A stretch of DNA of 64,000 bases from Clostridiales bacterium (GCA_015056315.1 SVGN01000004.1:54170-118169), one strand, 5' to 3'. Numbered from the stretch's first letter, positions 35,819-44,698 are shown. Program-made: numbers and translations. Notes: generated from the letters alone by a model not told the origin.

Positions 35819-37078
35819 TCACTTCTTGATCATCATATCCAGAATGACCCGATCGGTGATCGCCATGCCTTCGCAGCCAAGGTTGGCCAAGTTGCGGATG
35901 CTCTTTTCTGCATCCGAAGAGATGATGCCGTCATGCCTGGAGGCGGATACGCCGGCGCAGGCCAACTGGGCACACTGTATGGCGCTGGCCAGCGAACTGG
36001 CGATCTTCAACGCACAGCTGGACTTTGCACCATCGCAGATCATGCCGGAGATATCGGCGATCATATTCTGGATGGCGTAAACGATCTCCTTCAGGCCGCC
36101 ACCCATCAGGAACACCAGACCGGCAGAAGAACCGATCGAGGAAGCGATGGCACAGCCGCAGAGGGGAGACAGCTTGCCAATGTGAGACTTGATATAGATA
36201 GTGATCAGCTGGCTGAGGGCCTGAGCACGAAGCATGGTTTCTTCTTCAATGCCCATCTTTCGTGCGGCGGCAGCAACAGGGAGACTTGCACAGATACCCT
36301 GGTTACCGCTGCCCGCCGTGCTCATAACGGGGTACGTGCTGCCCGCCATACGGGCGTCGGCCGCTGCGGAGGTATAAGCGCACACATACTCAGAGAGAGA
36401 CATCTCTTCCATGCTGCGGCCGCCCATGAGCACTTTGCCCACCCGCATGCCGTAGTCGTTGGTCAGCCCCTCGCGAGCGATCTCATCATTCAGGGCGATG
36501 GCATCCTTCAGGAAATGCAGTTTTTCGATCTCAACAAAGCAGACAAAGTAATAGATGCCCGCCAGATCCAGATCGTGCTCGGTGGCGGCACCCGGGTGGT
36601 GTACCTGCTGCTCGGTATGCTCCAGCACCGTTTGATCCAGTTGTACGTGCGTGATGTCGGTATGGGCATCCTCGATGATACAGATGGCTTCGTGACCATT
36701 TGCGAATACATGCGCTTCGATATACAGCTTCTTTTCGGTATCCTTGGTTTGTACGGTGATGTTCCCTTTGGCAGCAAACTGCTTTGCGTTTTCGCAATCC
36801 TGTTTGGTGGCACCGGAGAGAACTTCAAGACCATATTCGGAGTGCCCTGCAATACAACTGAGCGCAGAGGCGATCTCAAGACCCACCATGCCTGTACCGG
36901 GAATGCCTACACCCATGGCGTTTTTCAGTATGTTGCAGCTTACCCAGAGCTCCACCCGCTGGGGCACGCAGCCCAGGGTCTCCTTGGCCTTGGCCACCGC
37001 CAGCGCAACGGCAATGGGTTCGGTGCAGCCCAAGGCGGGCTTTATTTCGCTGTACATTGCATTCAGGTACTTTTCCAT
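35819..37078 (-). CDS. cyuA: L-cysteine desulfidase (CyuA/YhaM, UPF0597)
   Basis: 419 residues. Cleaves L-cysteine to pyruvate, ammonia and sulfide through a [4Fe-4S] cluster, like the serine dehydratase alpha fold. Conserved parts: GCTEPIAVALAVAKA at the N-terminus, GTGMVGLEIA, STAGSGNQGI, LSPLCGCAIASSIG and MICDGAKSSCALKIA, which carry the cluster cysteines. The ATG at 37078 has AAGGAGG 7 nt upstream. Monocistronic. Some UPF0597 members act on other beta-substituted amino acids, so substrate is not certain. Confidence 0.92.
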   Translation of the reverse strand: MEKYLNAMYSEIKPALGCTEPIAVALAVAKAKETLGCVPQRVELWVSCNILKNAMGVGIPGTGMVGLEIASALSCIAGHSEYGLEVLSGATKQDCENAKQFAAKGNITVQTKDTEKKLYIEAHVFANGHEAICIIEDAHTDITHVQLDQTVLEHTEQQVHHPGAATEHDLDLAGIYYFVCFVEIEKLHFLKDAIALNDEIAREGLTNDYGMRVGKVLMGGRSMEEMSLSEYVCAYTSAAADARMAGSTYPVMSTAGSGNQGICASLPVAAAARKMGIEEETMLRAQALSQLITIYIKSHIGKLSPLCGCAIASSIGSSAGLVFLMGGGLKEIVYAIQNMIADISGMICDGAKSSCALKIASSLASAIQCAQLACAGVSASRHDGIISSDAEKSIRNLANLGCEGMAITDRVILDMMIKK

Positions 37079-37124
37079 GGGGATCCTCCTTGGTGGCAGT
37101 GCATGACTCGTTTTCGTTGGTTCT

Positions 37125-37153
37125 ATTATACTATACAGTTTGAAAAAAGTGGA
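37125..37153 (-). promoter_or_regulatory. Promoter of cyuA
   Basis: Minus strand TATAAT at 37130-37125, with a poor -35 (TCCACT) 17 bp away; start about 40 nt upstream of the ATG. Confidence 0.5.
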
Positions 37154-37282
37154 GTGTTGAAGTACACATTTCCCGAGCAAAAACGATCGCTTTGCTTCGA
37201 GACATTACTACGGGCTCTGCAGATACAGACGGAAGGAACTTGTGCTTCTGCTTAAGGACAATGGGTCTTTACTGCTATTCCT

Positions 37283-37325
37283 AAAAAGAAAGAGCCTTGC
37301 AGCTCTTTTTACAGAGCCGCAAGGC
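37283..37325 (-). terminator. Terminator of the SipW-type beta-helix gene
   Basis: On the minus strand GCCTTGCGGCTCT pairs with AGAGCTGCAAGGC, followed by TCTTTCTTTTT. Confidence 0.85.
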
Positions 37326-37357
37326 AATTTGTCTGCAATTGGCTGAATGGTTATTCA

Positions 37358-39397
37358 TCAATAGAAGTTGATGGTGTTGTTGCTGCCATAGTCACCAACG
37401 ATGCTGCTATCCAGAGGCATGGTGTTGGTGCCATCGTTCACAACGCAATTGGTGAAGTTGAGAGTCTTGTTGTTGCCACAGGCATCGACCCACTCATAAT
37501 AGCAGGAACCGTCGAAGATAAAGGTGCAATCGATCACATCGCTGTTGCCCCACAGGTTTACGCCATTGTAGTCGGACTTGCCATTGGCAACGAAGGTGCA
37601 GCCGTCAAGGGTCAGCTTCGTAAGAGCACTGCCAAAGGTGTTGAAGCCGCTGAAAGTGCAATCTTTGAAGATTACGTCATTGGAACCGCCATCAAAGTGA
37701 GCGCCGTATAAGTCGCCATCGAATACGCAGTTTTCGAAGACGACGGTCTCACCGGCATAGCAATAGCGAAGTGCATTGTCACCGGTAAAGACACAATCTT
37801 TGAAGGTGCCGTTGATAGTGCCACCAACAGTATTGCCGTTTTCGTTGGAGAAGGTAGCGCCTTCCACAGTGGAACCCTTGATGTTCAAGCTGCTGTTGCC
37901 GTTAAACACAGTACCGGGAGCGCAGGTAATGGTAGTACCGGCGGGGATATCGCTGCTGGGGAAGGTGTATTCCCCGGCCTGCAGCTCAACATCCTTACCG
38001 GCCTGCAGGGCAGCCTTCAGGGTAGCCTGATCGTTGACCTCAACAACAGGCACTTCGCCCTCGCCAACAGCGTACCAATCGCCGATCTTTTCGGTGTTGT
38101 AACCGTCGGCGGGCTTGACCCACTTCTTATCATCGGCGCTTACATCGGTAGCGGGGTCGAAGTTCTTGAAGGAGCCGCCGTACAGGGTGATCTCACCTGC
38201 ACCGTGGTTCTTCACGTTCAGAACGCTCTGCCCGGTAACGATGGCATTGCTGTAGGTGCCGCCGTAGACGTTGATGTGGGAATGAGGGGGAGTCGTGCCA
38301 TCGCCGTAGTTGGTGGCATCGGCGTATAGCAGCACAGCGCATTCGGCAGAATCAGAGGGATCATGCTCGGCAACGAAGTTACCGCCGTAGATGTTCACCT
38401 CAACATCGGTGCCCTCATCGCCGCGAGCCCAAACCATGTAGCATTCGCAATCGGTGATGATGTCGCCTGCGCCAACGATGTCCAGCTTGCCATCGGTAGC
38501 GAAGAACACAGCATCGGTATCGCCTTCAACGTTGATGTTCTTGCCGTTCAGGTCCAGCGTAACGCTCTTGCCGGCTACGTTGAAAACGGTCGTCATACCG
38601 TCGTCGCGGCCAACGATCTCCTGCAGGTCTTCCTGGGTAACGGTGATGTCGTCGGTCAGCTTCACAGTGCCGCCCTTGGCCAGGGCTTCCTGCAGCTCGG
38701 AAATGTCGGAAACATAGCTGACGGGGGATACGCCGTCGAACCAGTCGGCTACGTTGTCTGCCACCTTACCAAAGGCAGCGTCCAGCGCCTCGGAGGGGTT
38801 TTCGGGCATATTCTCAGTCTGTACGGCCTGGCTCTGTACCAGCACGTCGTAGGTGTTGCCGTAGGCAGCCACATCGTCGTTACCGGCCTTCTTATCCATG
38901 TACAGGTTCATCAGGCTGTAGGGAGTGGTGTCGCCGGCGGCAAGAGCCTCGGGGTAGGTAGCCACCAGGATGGTATAATCAACGCCGCCGATGGTGATGG
39001 GGGTGTTGAGGGTCTCCCACTTCCACTCGGTCTCGTTCTTGATCAGGTGGATGATATCGCCGATCTCGGTGCCTTCAAAGGCAAAGACAGTGCGAACATA
39101 AGCATCGGATGCGCCCGTATTCTCTACAGACACGTACTTATCGATCTCACCGGTGATCTTGTCCAGATCGGTTTCGCCATCTTCGTAGTAGGCGGGGTAG
39201 AGGGGCTTGTCCTGGGTGAAGGGGGTGTTGACAACACCGGCATCGTCGCGTTCCTGCTCGATCTGCTCGATCTGGACGTTGCCGAGAGTCATCACGTTCA
39301 CATCGCTGTCCGTATCGGTCAGGTAAGCGATGGTGCCGTTGATCGCCAAGGCAACAGCCATAACGATGCTAACGACCAGAAGTACCGTGCGTTTCAT
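37358..39397 (-). CDS. Surface protein with SipW-type signal peptide and C-terminal beta-helix
   Basis: 679 residues. The N-terminus MKRTVLLVVSIVMAVALAINGTIAYLTDTD is the signal type cut by SipW, as in TasA and camelysin: a hydrophobic core, then G-T-x-A-Y-x-T-D. Residues about 30-210 form the TasA-like beta-sandwich (YVSVENTGASDAYVRTVFAFEG). The middle (about 235-420) and C-terminus (about 470-679) are beta-helix-like, with short repeats such as FKDCVFTGDNALRYC, FENCVFDGDLYG and FKDCTFSGFNTFG. It is therefore a candidate matrix fibre or adhesin. AGGGAGG lies 10 nt before the ATG. Own terminator; no signal peptidase or sortase gene nearby. Confidence 0.85.
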   Translation of the reverse strand: MKRTVLLVVSIVMAVALAINGTIAYLTDTDSDVNVMTLGNVQIEQIEQERDDAGVVNTPFTQDKPLYPAYYEDGETDLDKITGEIDKYVSVENTGASDAYVRTVFAFEGTEIGDIIHLIKNETEWKWETLNTPITIGGVDYTILVATYPEALAAGDTTPYSLMNLYMDKKAGNDDVAAYGNTYDVLVQSQAVQTENMPENPSEALDAAFGKVADNVADWFDGVSPVSYVSDISELQEALAKGGTVKLTDDITVTQEDLQEIVGRDDGMTTVFNVAGKSVTLDLNGKNINVEGDTDAVFFATDGKLDIVGAGDIITDCECYMVWARGDEGTDVEVNIYGGNFVAEHDPSDSAECAVLLYADATNYGDGTTPPHSHINVYGGTYSNAIVTGQSVLNVKNHGAGEITLYGGSFKNFDPATDVSADDKKWVKPADGYNTEKIGDWYAVGEGEVPVVEVNDQATLKAALQAGKDVELQAGEYTFPSSDIPAGTTITCAPGTVFNGNSSLNIKGSTVEGATFSNENGNTVGGTINGTFKDCVFTGDNALRYCYAGETVVFENCVFDGDLYGAHFDGGSNDVIFKDCTFSGFNTFGSALTKLTLDGCTFVANGKSDYNGVNLWGNSDVIDCTFIFDGSCYYEWVDACGNNKTLNFTNCVVNDGTNTMPLDSSIVGDYGSNNTINFY

Positions 39398-39627
39398 CTC
39401 GTTTTTCCTCCCTTGTTGATGGATGGAGCTGTAACTCCATACTTATCAAAATTTTATTCCAATATCAACCTATACGCAACAATATTTACCAATCCAATTG
39501 TTGCGGAAAGCTTACAAAATATGCCAAATGAAACAATTTGGTAATATGCAAAAGGAGAGTATTCGAAAAGAAATTTGTTCTCGTTCGTGTATTCGAACCG
39601 AGCATAAGAAGAAAAAAGGATATATGC
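39398..39627. other. AT-rich spacer upstream of the SipW-type gene
   Basis: No gene is evident in these 230 bp. On the minus strand a small hairpin (ATGGAG/CTCCAT, about 39425-39440) lies just before the ribosome site of the SipW-type gene. I see no confident promoter. Confidence 0.5.
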
Positions 39628-39705
39628 AAAAGAACCAGTCTCTTTCGAAACCGGTTCTTTTGGCAGGGGCAGAAGGACTCGAACCCTCTGCGAAGGTTTT
39701 GGAGA
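39628..39705 (-). repeat. Remnant tRNA 3' half plus terminator (second copy of the tRNA-Trp end)
   Basis: This 78-bp stretch matches 40336-40413 at 69 positions by hand alignment. On the minus strand it contains an anticodon loop CTCCAAA, a still paired T arm (GAGGG TTCGAGT CCTTC), TGCCCCTGCCA and the following stem-loop. The 5' half of the tRNA is missing, so it cannot be functional. Its distance to the intact copy is exactly 708 bp. Confidence 0.8.
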
Positions 39706-39752
39706 GCGCACAAATGTCGTTCACGCACGCCAACGACGATAGCAAATGCTGC

Positions 39753-40214
39753 TCAAACGCGAATGACGTTGGTTCTTGACATGAAGAATGCCTGATACTC
39801 AATGATTGTAGTCTTCGGCACTTCGATCTGCTTCAGACTGTGACAACGGGCAAAGGCATGCGTGCCGATGCAGCGGAGATGCCCGGGTAAGTGAATGCAT
39901 TCCAGATTGGTGCAACTTTGGAATGCATGCGCTCCGATCACCTCAACGCTTGCAGGCAGATAAACCTCGCGGATAAACTCAAATCCACATAATTCTTCGT
40001 GAGTTCCAACATTGGTCTCAGAGGTTTCCATGCCGCCCCAAGAACACATCGGCGGCGGACCGCCATAACCCAAAAAGGTAACAGGCTTGGTGAACGCTCC
40101 TTCACCAATGCGAACTACGCCATCCGGTACATGTATAACAGCTTGATCGCCATGGTATTTTACCAATTCACCGTTGATGATTTCAAAGAAGCTTTGATCC
40201 GAATTAGAAGACAT
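39753..40214 (-). CDS. BspA-type leucine-rich repeat protein, probably truncated
   Basis: 153 residues, no signal peptide. Two to three LRR_5 units are visible: IHVPDGVVRIGEGAFTKP, VYLPASVEVIGAHAFQSCTNLE and IHLPGHLRCIGTHAFARCHSLK. The last unit breaks off after IIEYQAFFMSRTNV and stops, so the C-terminus is likely lost. The ATG at 40214 has GAGGAGG upstream and its own promoter. It is the only gene in the 708-bp interval between tRNA-Trp and the tRNA remnant and may be cargo of a former element. Confidence 0.7.
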   Translation of the reverse strand: MSSNSDQSFFEIINGELVKYHGDQAVIHVPDGVVRIGEGAFTKPVTFLGYGGPPPMCSWGGMETSETNVGTHEELCGFEFIREVYLPASVEVIGAHAFQSCTNLECIHLPGHLRCIGTHAFARCHSLKQIEVPKTTIIEYQAFFMSRTNVIRV

Positions 40215-40276
40215 AGTCTTATCCCTCCTCGTCAATTCCTCAATGTAAACTTTTCATCGTATACACCATATCAATC

Positions 40277-40304
40277 ATTATATACTGTACGATCCTTTTT
40301 TCAA
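40277..40304 (-). promoter_or_regulatory. Promoter of the LRR gene
   Basis: Minus strand TTGAAA (40304-40299), 16 bp, TATAAT (40282-40277). Confidence 0.65.
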
Positions 40305-40335
40305 GAGTCCGCTTGCAAGAACTTCCGAAGGATAA

Positions 40336-40413
40336 AAAAGAACCAGTTTCTTTCGAAACCGGTTCTTTTGGCAGGGGCACTAGGATTCGAACCCAGAACA
40401 AAGGTTTTGGAGA
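40336..40413 (-). repeat. Intact-side copy of the tRNA-Trp 3' repeat
   Basis: Partner of 39628-39705. It includes the tRNA-Trp 3' half and its terminator stem (AAGAACCGGTTT pairing with AAACTGGTTCTT, then TTTTTT). Confidence 0.8.
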
Positions 40414-40442
40414 CCCACGTGTTACCATTACACCATGCCCCT
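40369..40442 (-). tRNA. trnW: tRNA-Trp (CCA)
   Basis: 74 nt on the minus strand. Acceptor AGGGGCA/TGCCCCT with discriminator G and encoded CCA; D arm GTGT/ACAC; anticodon loop CTCCAAA with anticodon CCA; T arm CTGGG TTCGAAT CCTAG. The anticodon stem TGGGT/ACCTT has a U-U mismatch at 27-43 and a G-U at 28-42, weaker than usual for tRNA-Trp. A terminator follows. Confidence 0.9.
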
Positions 40443-40549
40443 AAGCACTTTTTAAATTATACACATGTATGGGTCAAATGTCAAGCATTATTTTTGAGAA
40501 AAGACGTTTTTTGTGTCTTCTTTCCAGAAATGCTATTAACAAGCATCTT

Positions 40550-41467
40550 TCAGCCTTTACAAACAATACCGTCCGCTGCGGTGCAGGTAAGAAGACAGCG
40601 CACATCAAGCTCATCAAAATACGCTTTGGCCCCCTCGGCAGCTGCCCGGTCGGCAAAAACACCATACACCACAGAGCCGCTGCCGGTCATCATGCCACGC
40701 AGGGCACCGGCGGCCTCCAGCTGTCTTCCGGCGGCTTCGATGGCAGGTCTTTTGGCGATGCTGATGCCCTCCAGCACGTTATCCATCGCAGCAGCCAGCG
40801 AGACCAGATCACCCGTGATGAGCGCCTGCTGTGCTGCATCGGTACGGGGGTGACGGATGAGCAGATCGGGAGCAGGGGAGTCGTATGCGGTAAAGATCTC
40901 TCCGGTGCTGAGACCATCACAGGGCTGGATCAACAATAGCCATACCTGCGGCGCAGGGCAAAGGGGAGCGATGCACTCGCCGATGCCGCCTACTCTGGCA
41001 AGCCCGCCGGTCAGCATAAAGGGCACGTCTGCGCCAAGGGTCAGCCCGATCTCCAACAGCTTTTCGTGGGTCAGCCCGAGCCCCCAGAGCTTGTTCAGCC
41101 CGTAAAGAACAGCAGCAGCATCGGCACTGCCGCCGCCCATACCGGCTCCGGAGGGGATGTTCTTCGTAAGGGAGATCGCTGCGCCCTTTTGGCAGCCGGT
41201 GCGGTGCTGCAATGCCAAAGCCGCCTTATAGGCGATATTGCGCTCGTCTGTGGGCACAGGCGCGGAGGAGGATTCGGTCTCCGAGGTTTGGGTGGTATAG
41301 CTGCCCTGCCGCACGGTAAGCGAAAGCGTATCCGCTTCGGTGAGGGTCACCTCATCCGCAAGGCAGACCGATTGCATCAGCATATCCATCAGGTGGTAGC
41401 CATCCTCCCGGCGGCCAAGGATATCCAGCGTCCAGTTGATTTTTGCCCGTGCCTCCAGCTGCAGCAT
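40550..41467 (-). CDS. ispE: 4-diphosphocytidyl-2-C-methyl-D-erythritol kinase
   Basis: 305 residues. ATP-dependent GHMP kinase of the MEP isoprenoid pathway. RAKINWTLDILGRREDGYHLMDMLMQSV at the N-terminus, the ATP loop PSGAGMGGGSADAAAVL (about residues 105-121), and GALRGMMTGSGSVVYGVF near the C-terminus are diagnostic. The ATG at 41467 has AAAGGAG 9 nt upstream; a long in-frame 5' extension lacks any support. Divergent from the DUF1934 operon. Confidence 0.95.
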   Translation of the reverse strand: MLQLEARAKINWTLDILGRREDGYHLMDMLMQSVCLADEVTLTEADTLSLTVRQGSYTTQTSETESSSAPVPTDERNIAYKAALALQHRTGCQKGAAISLTKNIPSGAGMGGGSADAAAVLYGLNKLWGLGLTHEKLLEIGLTLGADVPFMLTGGLARVGGIGECIAPLCPAPQVWLLLIQPCDGLSTGEIFTAYDSPAPDLLIRHPRTDAAQQALITGDLVSLAAAMDNVLEGISIAKRPAIEAAGRQLEAAGALRGMMTGSGSVVYGVFADRAAAEGAKAYFDELDVRCLLTCTAADGIVCKG

Positions 41468-41533
41468 TGCAAGCGCTCCTTTGAGTGTGGTATAGTATAG
41501 AGGCATTATACCATTATTTTGATGTCTCGTTAA
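41467..41533. promoter_or_regulatory. Overlapping divergent promoters for ispE and the DUF1934 operon
   Basis: Minus: TTAACG (41533-41528), 17 bp, TGG-TATAAT (41510-41505) for ispE. Plus: TTGCAA (41467-41472), 18 bp, TATAGT (41491-41496) for the gene at 41549. The two -10 boxes are only about 10 bp apart, so polymerase binding should be mutually exclusive. Confidence 0.55.
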
Positions 41534-41548
41534 GGGGGAAGGAACATA

Positions 41549-41980
41549 ATGAAGGAGATTCCCGTGCTGGTTACCATCCAATCCTGTGCCAGAAGGGATG
41601 ATGACAGCGAGGAACCCATTTCTTTGATGACCACCGGCACGCTCCGGCTGGAGGATGATGCTGCTGTGCTCACCTACCAGGAGATCCTGGATGAAAGCAT
41701 CCCACCGCAGACCGTGTCTGTAACCGCCCGGGTGGATATGATCACCATGCAGCGTGAGGGTGATTACGCCACACAGATGGCATTCCAACGCGGGCAGCGC
41801 TACGAGGGCGTTTATCAAACGCCATACGGCTCCATGGATATGGCCATCTTCTGCACCCGCCTGCACTACGACCTGTCGGAAAACGGCGGCGAGATCTTCC
41901 TGGCATACCAAATGGATATGAACGGTCAGTTTGCAGGTATGCATCAGATGCATATGCAGGTGATGGTGCAAAATGGCTGA
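41549..41980 (+). CDS. DUF1934 domain protein (YwiB-like)
   Basis: 143 residues, calycin-like beta-barrel expected. LRLEDDAAVLTYQEILDES and DMITMQREGDYATQMAFQRGQRYEGVYQTPYGSMDMAI match the family, with the YQTPYGSMDM core conserved. Function unknown; relatives often sit beside argS. AAGGGGGAAGGAA precedes the ATG. The next gene overlaps its end by 8 nt. Confidence 0.85.
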   Translation: MKEIPVLVTIQSCARRDDDSEEPISLMTTGTLRLEDDAAVLTYQEILDESIPPQTVSVTARVDMITMQREGDYATQMAFQRGQRYEGVYQTPYGSMDMAIFCTRLHYDLSENGGEIFLAYQMDMNGQFAGMHQMHMQVMVQNG

Positions 41981-42494
41981 TCTCTCCACCCGACAGCAGC
42001 AGCTGTGGCAGCTTCTGTGCGAAACTGCCTCCAAGCAGCCCATGCTGCGGCTCAGCCGCACGGACGATTGCTTCTGGATCTGCGACCTGCCCCGCCGCAT
42101 AAGCGATACAGCGCAGATCAGGACCAGGCTGGAGGCAGCGGGCTATTCCGTAACCACCGGAGAAACGGATGGCCTCTGGCACATCGACCTTTCACCGAAC
42201 GATGTGCTTTATACACCGCCCGCTGAGAGACCTTGCCTGCCCAAAAGGAGCGCCCTCCATACGCTGTATGCCCTGTGCCGCCTGCTGCTGGCACACCCCG
42301 CACCGCAGGAAGAGCAGCCTATGCCGCTTGTACGCGCGCTGATGAAGCTTTCTGTGCTTGAGGCAGGAGAGAGGAGCAGACAGGCCGTAAAGCTGTATTC
42401 TCTATGCGCCGAGCGCCTCAACCATCGGTTGGCTTTGCCGTTTGCTGCCTGCGGTTTATTGGTAAAAACCATTCAAGAGGAGGATGCAAAATGA
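41973..42494 (+). CDS. Hypothetical protein
   Basis: 173 residues, soluble, no known motif. N-terminal part (LWQLLCETASKQPMLRLSRTDDCFWICDLPRRI) alternates helix and strand; the rest is helical and leucine-rich (LHTLYALCRLLLAHP). The gene overlaps DUF1934 by 8 nt and the MBL gene by 4 nt, which supports its reality through translational coupling. Confidence 0.7.
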   Translation: MADLSTRQQQLWQLLCETASKQPMLRLSRTDDCFWICDLPRRISDTAQIRTRLEAAGYSVTTGETDGLWHIDLSPNDVLYTPPAERPCLPKRSALHTLYALCRLLLAHPAPQEEQPMPLVRALMKLSVLEAGERSRQAVKLYSLCAERLNHRLALPFAACGLLVKTIQEEDAK

Positions 42495-43135
42495 TCATTC
42501 GTTATCAGGGTCATGCGTTTTTTACCCTTACGCTGGAAAACGGTACTGTGATCGCAATGGATCCCTACGATGCGTTTTATCAGTACCCCCGCCGCAAGCT
42601 GACTGCGGATGTGGTCACCATGAGCCACCAGCACCACGATCATAACGGTACCGGAGCCATCGTCGGCGAGTATAAGGCTGTAGAAACGACCGGCGTGCAC
42701 CGTCTGGGGTATTGCACTATTACCGGCATCGATACCTGGCATGACCATCATCAGGGCAGCCGCAGAGGCAAAAACATCTTTTTCGTTATCGAAGCAGAGG
42801 GCCTGCGCATTGGTCATGCAGGCGATCTGGGGCATTTGCTTTCCGAAGAGAAGGTAAAGGCCATCGGCAAGCTGGATATCCTGCTGCTGCCGGTAGGAGG
42901 CACCTACACGGTGGATAAGGATGAAGCCAAAGCTGTATGGCAGCAGCTGAAGCCAGCGGTGTGCATCCCCATGCATTACCGCACCGAATATGATCCGGAG
43001 ATGCCCGTTACCACCCTGGAAGATTTCCTTGCCACCGTTAACAAGGAGCATATCTCCCTGCCTGTGATGCGCGCCACCGCAGGCGATATGAGCCAGCGCC
43101 CGCCCATCGTTGTGATGGAGATCGAAAAAGCATAA
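42491..43135 (+). CDS. MBL-fold metal-dependent hydrolase (UlaG/YtkL-like)
   Basis: 214 residues. Zinc-binding signature TMSHQHHDHNGT (HxHxDH with an extra His; about 49-60), then GHAGDLGHLL (metal Asp and His) and IPMHYRTEY near the C-terminus. This subfamily often acts on lactone or phosphate esters; substrate not evident. GAGGAGG is 9 nt before the ATG, which overlaps the previous stop (ATGA). Confidence 0.9.
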   Translation: MIIRYQGHAFFTLTLENGTVIAMDPYDAFYQYPRRKLTADVVTMSHQHHDHNGTGAIVGEYKAVETTGVHRLGYCTITGIDTWHDHHQGSRRGKNIFFVIEAEGLRIGHAGDLGHLLSEEKVKAIGKLDILLLPVGGTYTVDKDEAKAVWQQLKPAVCIPMHYRTEYDPEMPVTTLEDFLATVNKEHISLPVMRATAGDMSQRPPIVVMEIEKA

Positions 43136-43148
43136 CAACTGAACAAAA

Positions 43149-43188
43149 GAGACCGCCCAAAGCGCATGATGCGTAGTTGGGCGGTCTC
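43149..43188. terminator. Bidirectional terminator
   Basis: GAGACCGCCCAA and TTGGGCGGTCTC form a 12-bp stem between the convergent MBL and rmuC genes. Confidence 0.85.
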
Positions 43189-43204
43189 GTTTGGTTTTGG
43201 CAGA

Positions 43205-44614
43205 TCAGCTGTCCGTACCGGCGGGCAGGGATGGCGAAGCTTCGCTTTTGAGGGCTTCCACGTTCTTCAGCTGCTTTTCGATCTTTCTGGTACGAACGAA
43301 GGCGGTATCGATGCTGTCGGTAGCCTGCTGCAGCTTTTCCTGGGTCTTCATGAGCAGCTGTGCAAACACACCAAATTCGCTTTTGACCGTACCCAGCAGC
43401 TCCCATACCTCAGCGGAGCGTTGCTCGATGGCAAGGGTACGAAAGCCCATTTGCAGGCTGTTGAGCAGGGCCAGCAGTGTGCTGGGGCCCGCTACCAGTA
43501 TGCGCTGCTGCCGCTGCAGGGTCTCCACCACATCGGTATTGCGCATCACCTCGGCATAGAGGCCCTCCAAAGGCAGGAACATGACCGCAAAATCGGTGGT
43601 GTGGGGCGGTGCGATGTATTTGCCGATGCGCTTTGCTTCGGTCTTTACGGCATTCATCAGGGCTTTGCGGGCAGCTTCTGCGGCTGCGCCATCGCCAAGG
43701 TCGGCGGCCTCGGTCAAGCGCGCATAATCCTCCTGGGGAAATTTGCTGTCGATCGGCAGGTACAGCCTTCCCTGGCCATCCTTACCCGGCAGACAGACAG
43801 CGTATTCGACTCTTTCGCCGCTGCCGGGCACTACCTCAACATTGCAGCAGTACTGGCTGCCGGTGAGTGCCTGCTCGAGCAATGCGCCCAGTTGCATCTC
43901 GCCCCACACGCCGCGGGTCTTTACATTGCCGAGCATGCGCTTCAGGTCGCCTACGCCGCTGGCCAATGTGTTCATCTCACCCAGGGAGCGATACACCTGC
44001 TCCAAACGTTGGCTCACCTGTTCAAAGCTGCCGCTGAGGCGTTTTTCCAGGGTATCATTCAGCTTTTCATCAACGGTCCTGCGCATTTCCTCCAGCTTCT
44101 GGGCGTTTTCGGTGCGCAGCTGGGTAAGCCCGGTTTCAACAGCCTGGCGCAGGGTTTCGATCCGCGCATCGTTCTGTGTGAGCAACGCGGCAGCCTGCGC
44201 ATCGGTGTTCTGCATCTGCAGCTCCATGCGGCGCAGGCTGTCTTCGGTAATGCGCTGCATGTCCTGCTGCCGGTGGTCGAACACAGCGGTGGTATCCTGG
44301 CTTTGTTTGATGAGGGTATTCACCTGGTCGCTTTGCAGCTGCATAACGCCCGATAGCATGGTAAGCACCGAATCGTTGGAGCGCTGAATGCCGGAAAGCA
44401 GCTCATCCCGCTGCATGGAGGACTGGGCAGCCAGATCATCCCGGATACCGTCGATGCCTGCATTTTGCTGCTGCTGAAGGATCCTCAGCAGCTGAACGGT
44501 CTGGCTGCGCTGGGAACGAACCGAAGCCAGAACCATTGCCAGCAGAACGATGGCAATGCACAGCCCGGCGATCAGCAGCCATGGCCAAGCGGTCGAAAGA
44601 TCAAAATAGGGCAT
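43205..44614 (-). CDS. rmuC: DNA recombination protein RmuC
   Basis: 469 residues. One N-terminal membrane segment (WPWLLIAGLCIAIVLLAMVLA), a long coiled coil (about 30-215), then the PD-(D/E)XK-like RmuC core: GVWGEMQLGALLEQAL, PIDSKFPQEDY, TTDFAVMFLPLEGLYAE and QRILVAGPSTLLALLN. Restrains rearrangements at inverted repeats in other bacteria. GGAGG lies before the ATG at 44614. Confidence 0.93.
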   Translation of the reverse strand: MPYFDLSTAWPWLLIAGLCIAIVLLAMVLASVRSQRSQTVQLLRILQQQQNAGIDGIRDDLAAQSSMQRDELLSGIQRSNDSVLTMLSGVMQLQSDQVNTLIKQSQDTTAVFDHRQQDMQRITEDSLRRMELQMQNTDAQAAALLTQNDARIETLRQAVETGLTQLRTENAQKLEEMRRTVDEKLNDTLEKRLSGSFEQVSQRLEQVYRSLGEMNTLASGVGDLKRMLGNVKTRGVWGEMQLGALLEQALTGSQYCCNVEVVPGSGERVEYAVCLPGKDGQGRLYLPIDSKFPQEDYARLTEAADLGDGAAAEAARKALMNAVKTEAKRIGKYIAPPHTTDFAVMFLPLEGLYAEVMRNTDVVETLQRQQRILVAGPSTLLALLNSLQMGFRTLAIEQRSAEVWELLGTVKSEFGVFAQLLMKTQEKLQQATDSIDTAFVRTRKIEKQLKNVEALKSEASPSLPAGTDS

Positions 44615-44647
44615 AAGGGGAACCTCCGTTCGCCTGTAAGTGTCTGA

Positions 44648-44698
44648 AAAAGGCGGCTTTGCTCCATTCCCATGGAGGGAGGGGGCAAAAGCCGCCTT
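44648..44698 (-). terminator. Terminator after recR
   Basis: Minus strand AAGGCGGCTTT pairs with AAAGCCGCCTT, then TTT; the loop is long and GC-rich. Confidence 0.8.
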
